The position numbers were made by a program, and so were the translations under genes. A model generated the notes under the pieces. The model was given only the letters and a program-made list of their open reading frames with translations. It was not told the origin of the DNA and searched no databases. Shown in pieces: positions 61,339 to 64,000 of a stretch of 64,000 nucleotides of DNA. The first letter of the stretch is position 1. Every line of letters starts with the position of its first letter. This DNA is from Tubiluchus corallicola (Eukaryota; Priapulida; Priapulimorpha; Priapulimorphida; Tubiluchidae): assembly GCA_030141605.1 (NCBI GenBank), contig JAQGDQ010000026.1:806001-870000 (forward strand), in the 5' to 3' direction.

Positions 61339-62540
61339 ATGGAAAAAACTGTTATTCCAAAATTTGATTGCCTGTCTGACCCAGCAACTTTGGGCACACG
61401 CTGGCAAAGGTGGCTGACGTCATTTGAACTGTATGCGGACAGCAAAGGTCACATCATTGGAGAAAACGCTGCTGCAGCTGTACGACAGCAGAGACGTGCT
61501 TTTGTTGCACTTAGCTGGCACCGATGTGCAAGAGATCTTTCGCACATTGCCAAACACAGGTGAAGCCAACGACTACGTTGCGGCAGTGAATGCTTTAAAC
61601 ACATATTTTGTACCGCAAATTAATACAGCATTCGCTCGACAGACTTTTCATCAGTTAAACCAGAAACAAGGAGAGACTGTACTTCAGTTTGTTACTCGTC
61701 TACGGATCCGCACGTGATTGCAAATTCGAAGGTGATTCATACAATCAGATTCATGACGCTGTGCTGTGTAAGTGTAATTCGGATTACATTCGTCGTAAGT
61801 TATTAGAATCTGACCAAGACTTAACGCTTGCTAATGTGTTAGATATTGCAACTAAATGTGAGAAAGTTGAATCTCAGATGACATCGTTAGTGGGAACTCC
61901 AAATTCCACTGAAAAAGACAGTTGCAATCTAGTGCGCAGCAAAAAGCATAATTATGCGAAGTCGCGAAAATTTGCACAACGTAACTCCCCAGGAAAGAAG
62001 AAAAATTCTGGAGCCTGCTACAGATGTGGATTGCTCGATCATTATGGACGTGACCCAAATTGCCCAGCCAAAGGTCAAACGTGCAAAAAGTGTGGTGGCA
62101 GAGATCATTTTGCCAAGGTATGCAAGACTAAATTAAATAAGTTGAATAAAACTGGGACCAAATATGCTAATGTTAATCAAGTGAAAAATGATTCAGATGA
62201 TGAAAACTGTCACTATGTTTTTGTAATACAAGATCGCCTGAAAACAAACATGATAACTGTCAATGCAGGTGGTGTAGACATGGAGGCAATGGTGGACTCT
62301 GGTGCTACTTGCAATCTTATTGATGAAAAGACGTGGGAAAACTTAAAGCGAAATAAAATCAAATGCAAATCATGCGTGGCTTCATCTGGAAGAAAGCTGT
62401 ATACCTATGCTTCAAAGGAGCCTCTATCGATTAAAGGCACATTCACATGTGAAGTTAAAACTGGTCAAAAATGGACAGATGCTGAATTTGTTGTAATCCA
62501 TGGTGAAGGTGTTCCATTGTTGGGTGAGGAAACTGCGACA
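61339..62540 (+). mobile_element. Ty3/gypsy-type gag and protease, degenerate
   Basis: Gag starts at MEKTVIPKFDCLSD and continues in three frames: breaks fall near 61460 and near 61710. The capsid-like part includes NTYFVPQINTAFARQTFHQL. Two zinc knuckles follow, CYRCGLLDHYGRDPNC (C-x2-C-x4-H-x6-C) and CKKCGGRDHFAKVC (C-x2-C-x4-H-x4-C). Next is an aspartic protease with the active site MVDSGATCNLID. The protease is cut after VPLLGEETAT at about 62540, where sequence of the opposite orientation begins. The type of gag-protease and the short terminal repeat suit the Mag-like gypsy group. The frame breaks make it non-functional. Confidence 0.88.
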
Positions 62541-64000
62541 ATGACGAGCAAACACATCTTCACAGCAGTCTATGACCTTATCCACTGTCGTTGACATCAT
62601 CACTGCATACTCGTAGTATCGACTGTAATAATCAATGATTACTAATATAGAATGACCAGAAGGTAATGGACCAAGTAAGTCAATGGCAAGGTCCTGCCAT
62701 GGTCCATCTGGCAATACCGTAGGCCTAAATGGTTCTGGCGGATCAGGACGAGCAACAATTTGACATCCATGGCATGACTTGCAAAATTTCTCAGCTGCTT
62801 TATCCATGCCAGGCCACCACACCTTGGTTCGAAGGTTTTGTTTTGTGCCAACAATTCCTAAGTGCCCTTCATGTGCCAGACTCAAAGCTTGCATTCTCAA
62901 CTTAGTAGGTAGAATAATACGTGTTCCCCGTAAGACTAATTGTCCAACTATGCACAATTCTCCCGCTATGGGTGCATAGTATTTACAGTTTTCTAATTTG
63001 CCAGTCTTTATAGCATTTCTAACACACTTCAGTTCTTCATCAGAACCTGACAATTGTTCCACTTCCTTAGTTGTTAATTGCATTAGGAGTTGCTTCAACT
63101 GCAATGAACTGTACATACTCCTCTGCACCATGTTCATGATTGTTGGTATCTTCTACTCTTAAAAGACGTGATAGTCGATCAGCAATGTTCTGTTGTCCTG
63201 GCACGTAAACTACTTTATAGTCATACGGTTGCAATCGTAGTACCCAACGTTCTATCCGTGCACATGGTTTCGATCTAGGTCCGTAAATAGTTTGCAAAAC
63301 TTTATGGTCAGTTAACAGTTCAAACTTGCGTCCATATACGTATGCATGAAATCGTTCGCATGCCCAGACCAGTGCTAAAGCCTCTTTCTCCGTTTGTGAG
63401 TATCTTCTCTCACATGCTGTCAAACTACGACTTGCATAGCAGACTGGTTGCATGTCACCATCTTTCTTTTGAATCAATACAGCTCCAAGACCAACCGGCC
63501 CTGCATCAGCTATCACTTTAATTGGTGCATCTTTATCATAATAAGCCAGTGTAGCAGCTTTTGCCAACTTTTGTTTCAGCAACTTGAATGCTTCCTTCTG
63601 TTCTGGTCCAAATTTAAATGGTTCTCCTTTTCGAGTTAGCTTACGAAGCGGTTCCGATATAGTAGCGAAATCTGGGATAAATCGGCTACTGAATTAACGA
63701 GTCCTAAGAAGCTACGAACTTCCGATACAGTTTCCGGCTCTCGTGCATCTTCGATGGCTCTTACTCGCTCTCCAGTTGGACCTATACCTTTCTCAGATAG
63801 AAGTATCCCCATGAAAACTAACCGATTCATACCGATGATACATTTGTTTGGGTTCAAGGTCAAGCCAATTTCAGATAATCTCTGCAGGACAGCTAACAAT
63901 CGTACATAGTGTGTATCTTCATCTGGACCATATACAGCTATGTCATCAGAAATATTTTGTACACCCTCGAGTCCAGCCAGGGCAGAACTTATCATGTACT
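62541..64000 (-). mobile_element. Ty3/gypsy-type pol (RT, RNase H, integrase), inverted and truncated
   Basis: Read on the minus strand from the window edge, this begins with the reverse transcriptase around its catalytic ISDDIAVYG and the C-terminal GIGPTGERVRAIEDAREP and EVRSFLGLVN. The frame breaks near 63690. RNase H follows (VIADAGPVGLGAVLIQ, SQTEKEALALVWACERFHAY, LLTDHKVL), with a second frame break near 63085. The integrase has the zinc-binding HEGHLG...CKSCHGC part and a core with two of the three acidic residues (DLAIDLLGP, VIIDYYSRY). The core ends at VFARH at about 62541, before the catalytic Glu. The 5-prime part of RT lies beyond the window. Confidence 0.9.

Overview
The window is nuclear DNA of an invertebrate animal. 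Genes are split by many GT-AG introns, the protein families are animal ones (DCAF6, alpha-arrestin, LRR-Ig, C2H2 zinc fingers), the DNA is A+T-rich, and intergenic space and introns carry microsatellites, LINE remnants, DNA-transposon derivatives and a Ty3/gypsy retrotransposon. I cannot name the phylum from sequence alone; a marine invertebrate such as a mollusc would fit.

Layout. 1-9.9 kb: no complete gene; one candidate signal-peptide exon, a (CA)n tract and a broken LINE reverse transcriptase on the minus strand. 9.9-12.7 kb: two tandem plus-strand C2H2 zinc-finger paralogues, the second losing its last finger to an in-frame TGA at a Cys position. 15.2-21.6 kb: a six-exon minus-strand alpha-arrestin gene (329 aa); one intron holds a nest of an hAT-type MITE inside a tRNA-like SINE head, between inverted copies of a further repeat. 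24.8-30.1 kb: a six-exon minus-strand EF-hand (calmodulin-like) gene of 157 aa with a TATA box. 30.1-36.1 kb: no firm gene, but three non-autonomous inverted-repeat elements, one a Tigger/pogo deletion derivative.

36.2-55.3 kb: one large minus-strand gene, the DCAF6/NRIP orthologue. I could place all 19 coding exons with matching phases (3858 coding bases, 1285 aa); a 1.4 kb exon adds a long Ser/Thr/Glu-rich middle. 58.1-60.1 kb: the last exon of a plus-strand LRR-Ig gene carrying a nearly perfect 859-bp internal tandem duplication, with the same apparent frameshift in both copies. 60.8-64 kb: a LINE fragment interrupted by a gypsy-type element whose gag-protease half runs on the plus strand and whose pol half runs on the minus strand, joined at about 62.54 kb.

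The genes are unrelated in pathway (ubiquitin-ligase adaptor, trafficking adaptor, calcium sensor, transcription factors, adhesion/immune-type receptor). Gene models rest on reading frames, splice consensus, exon phase and recognised family motifs; no search was run.
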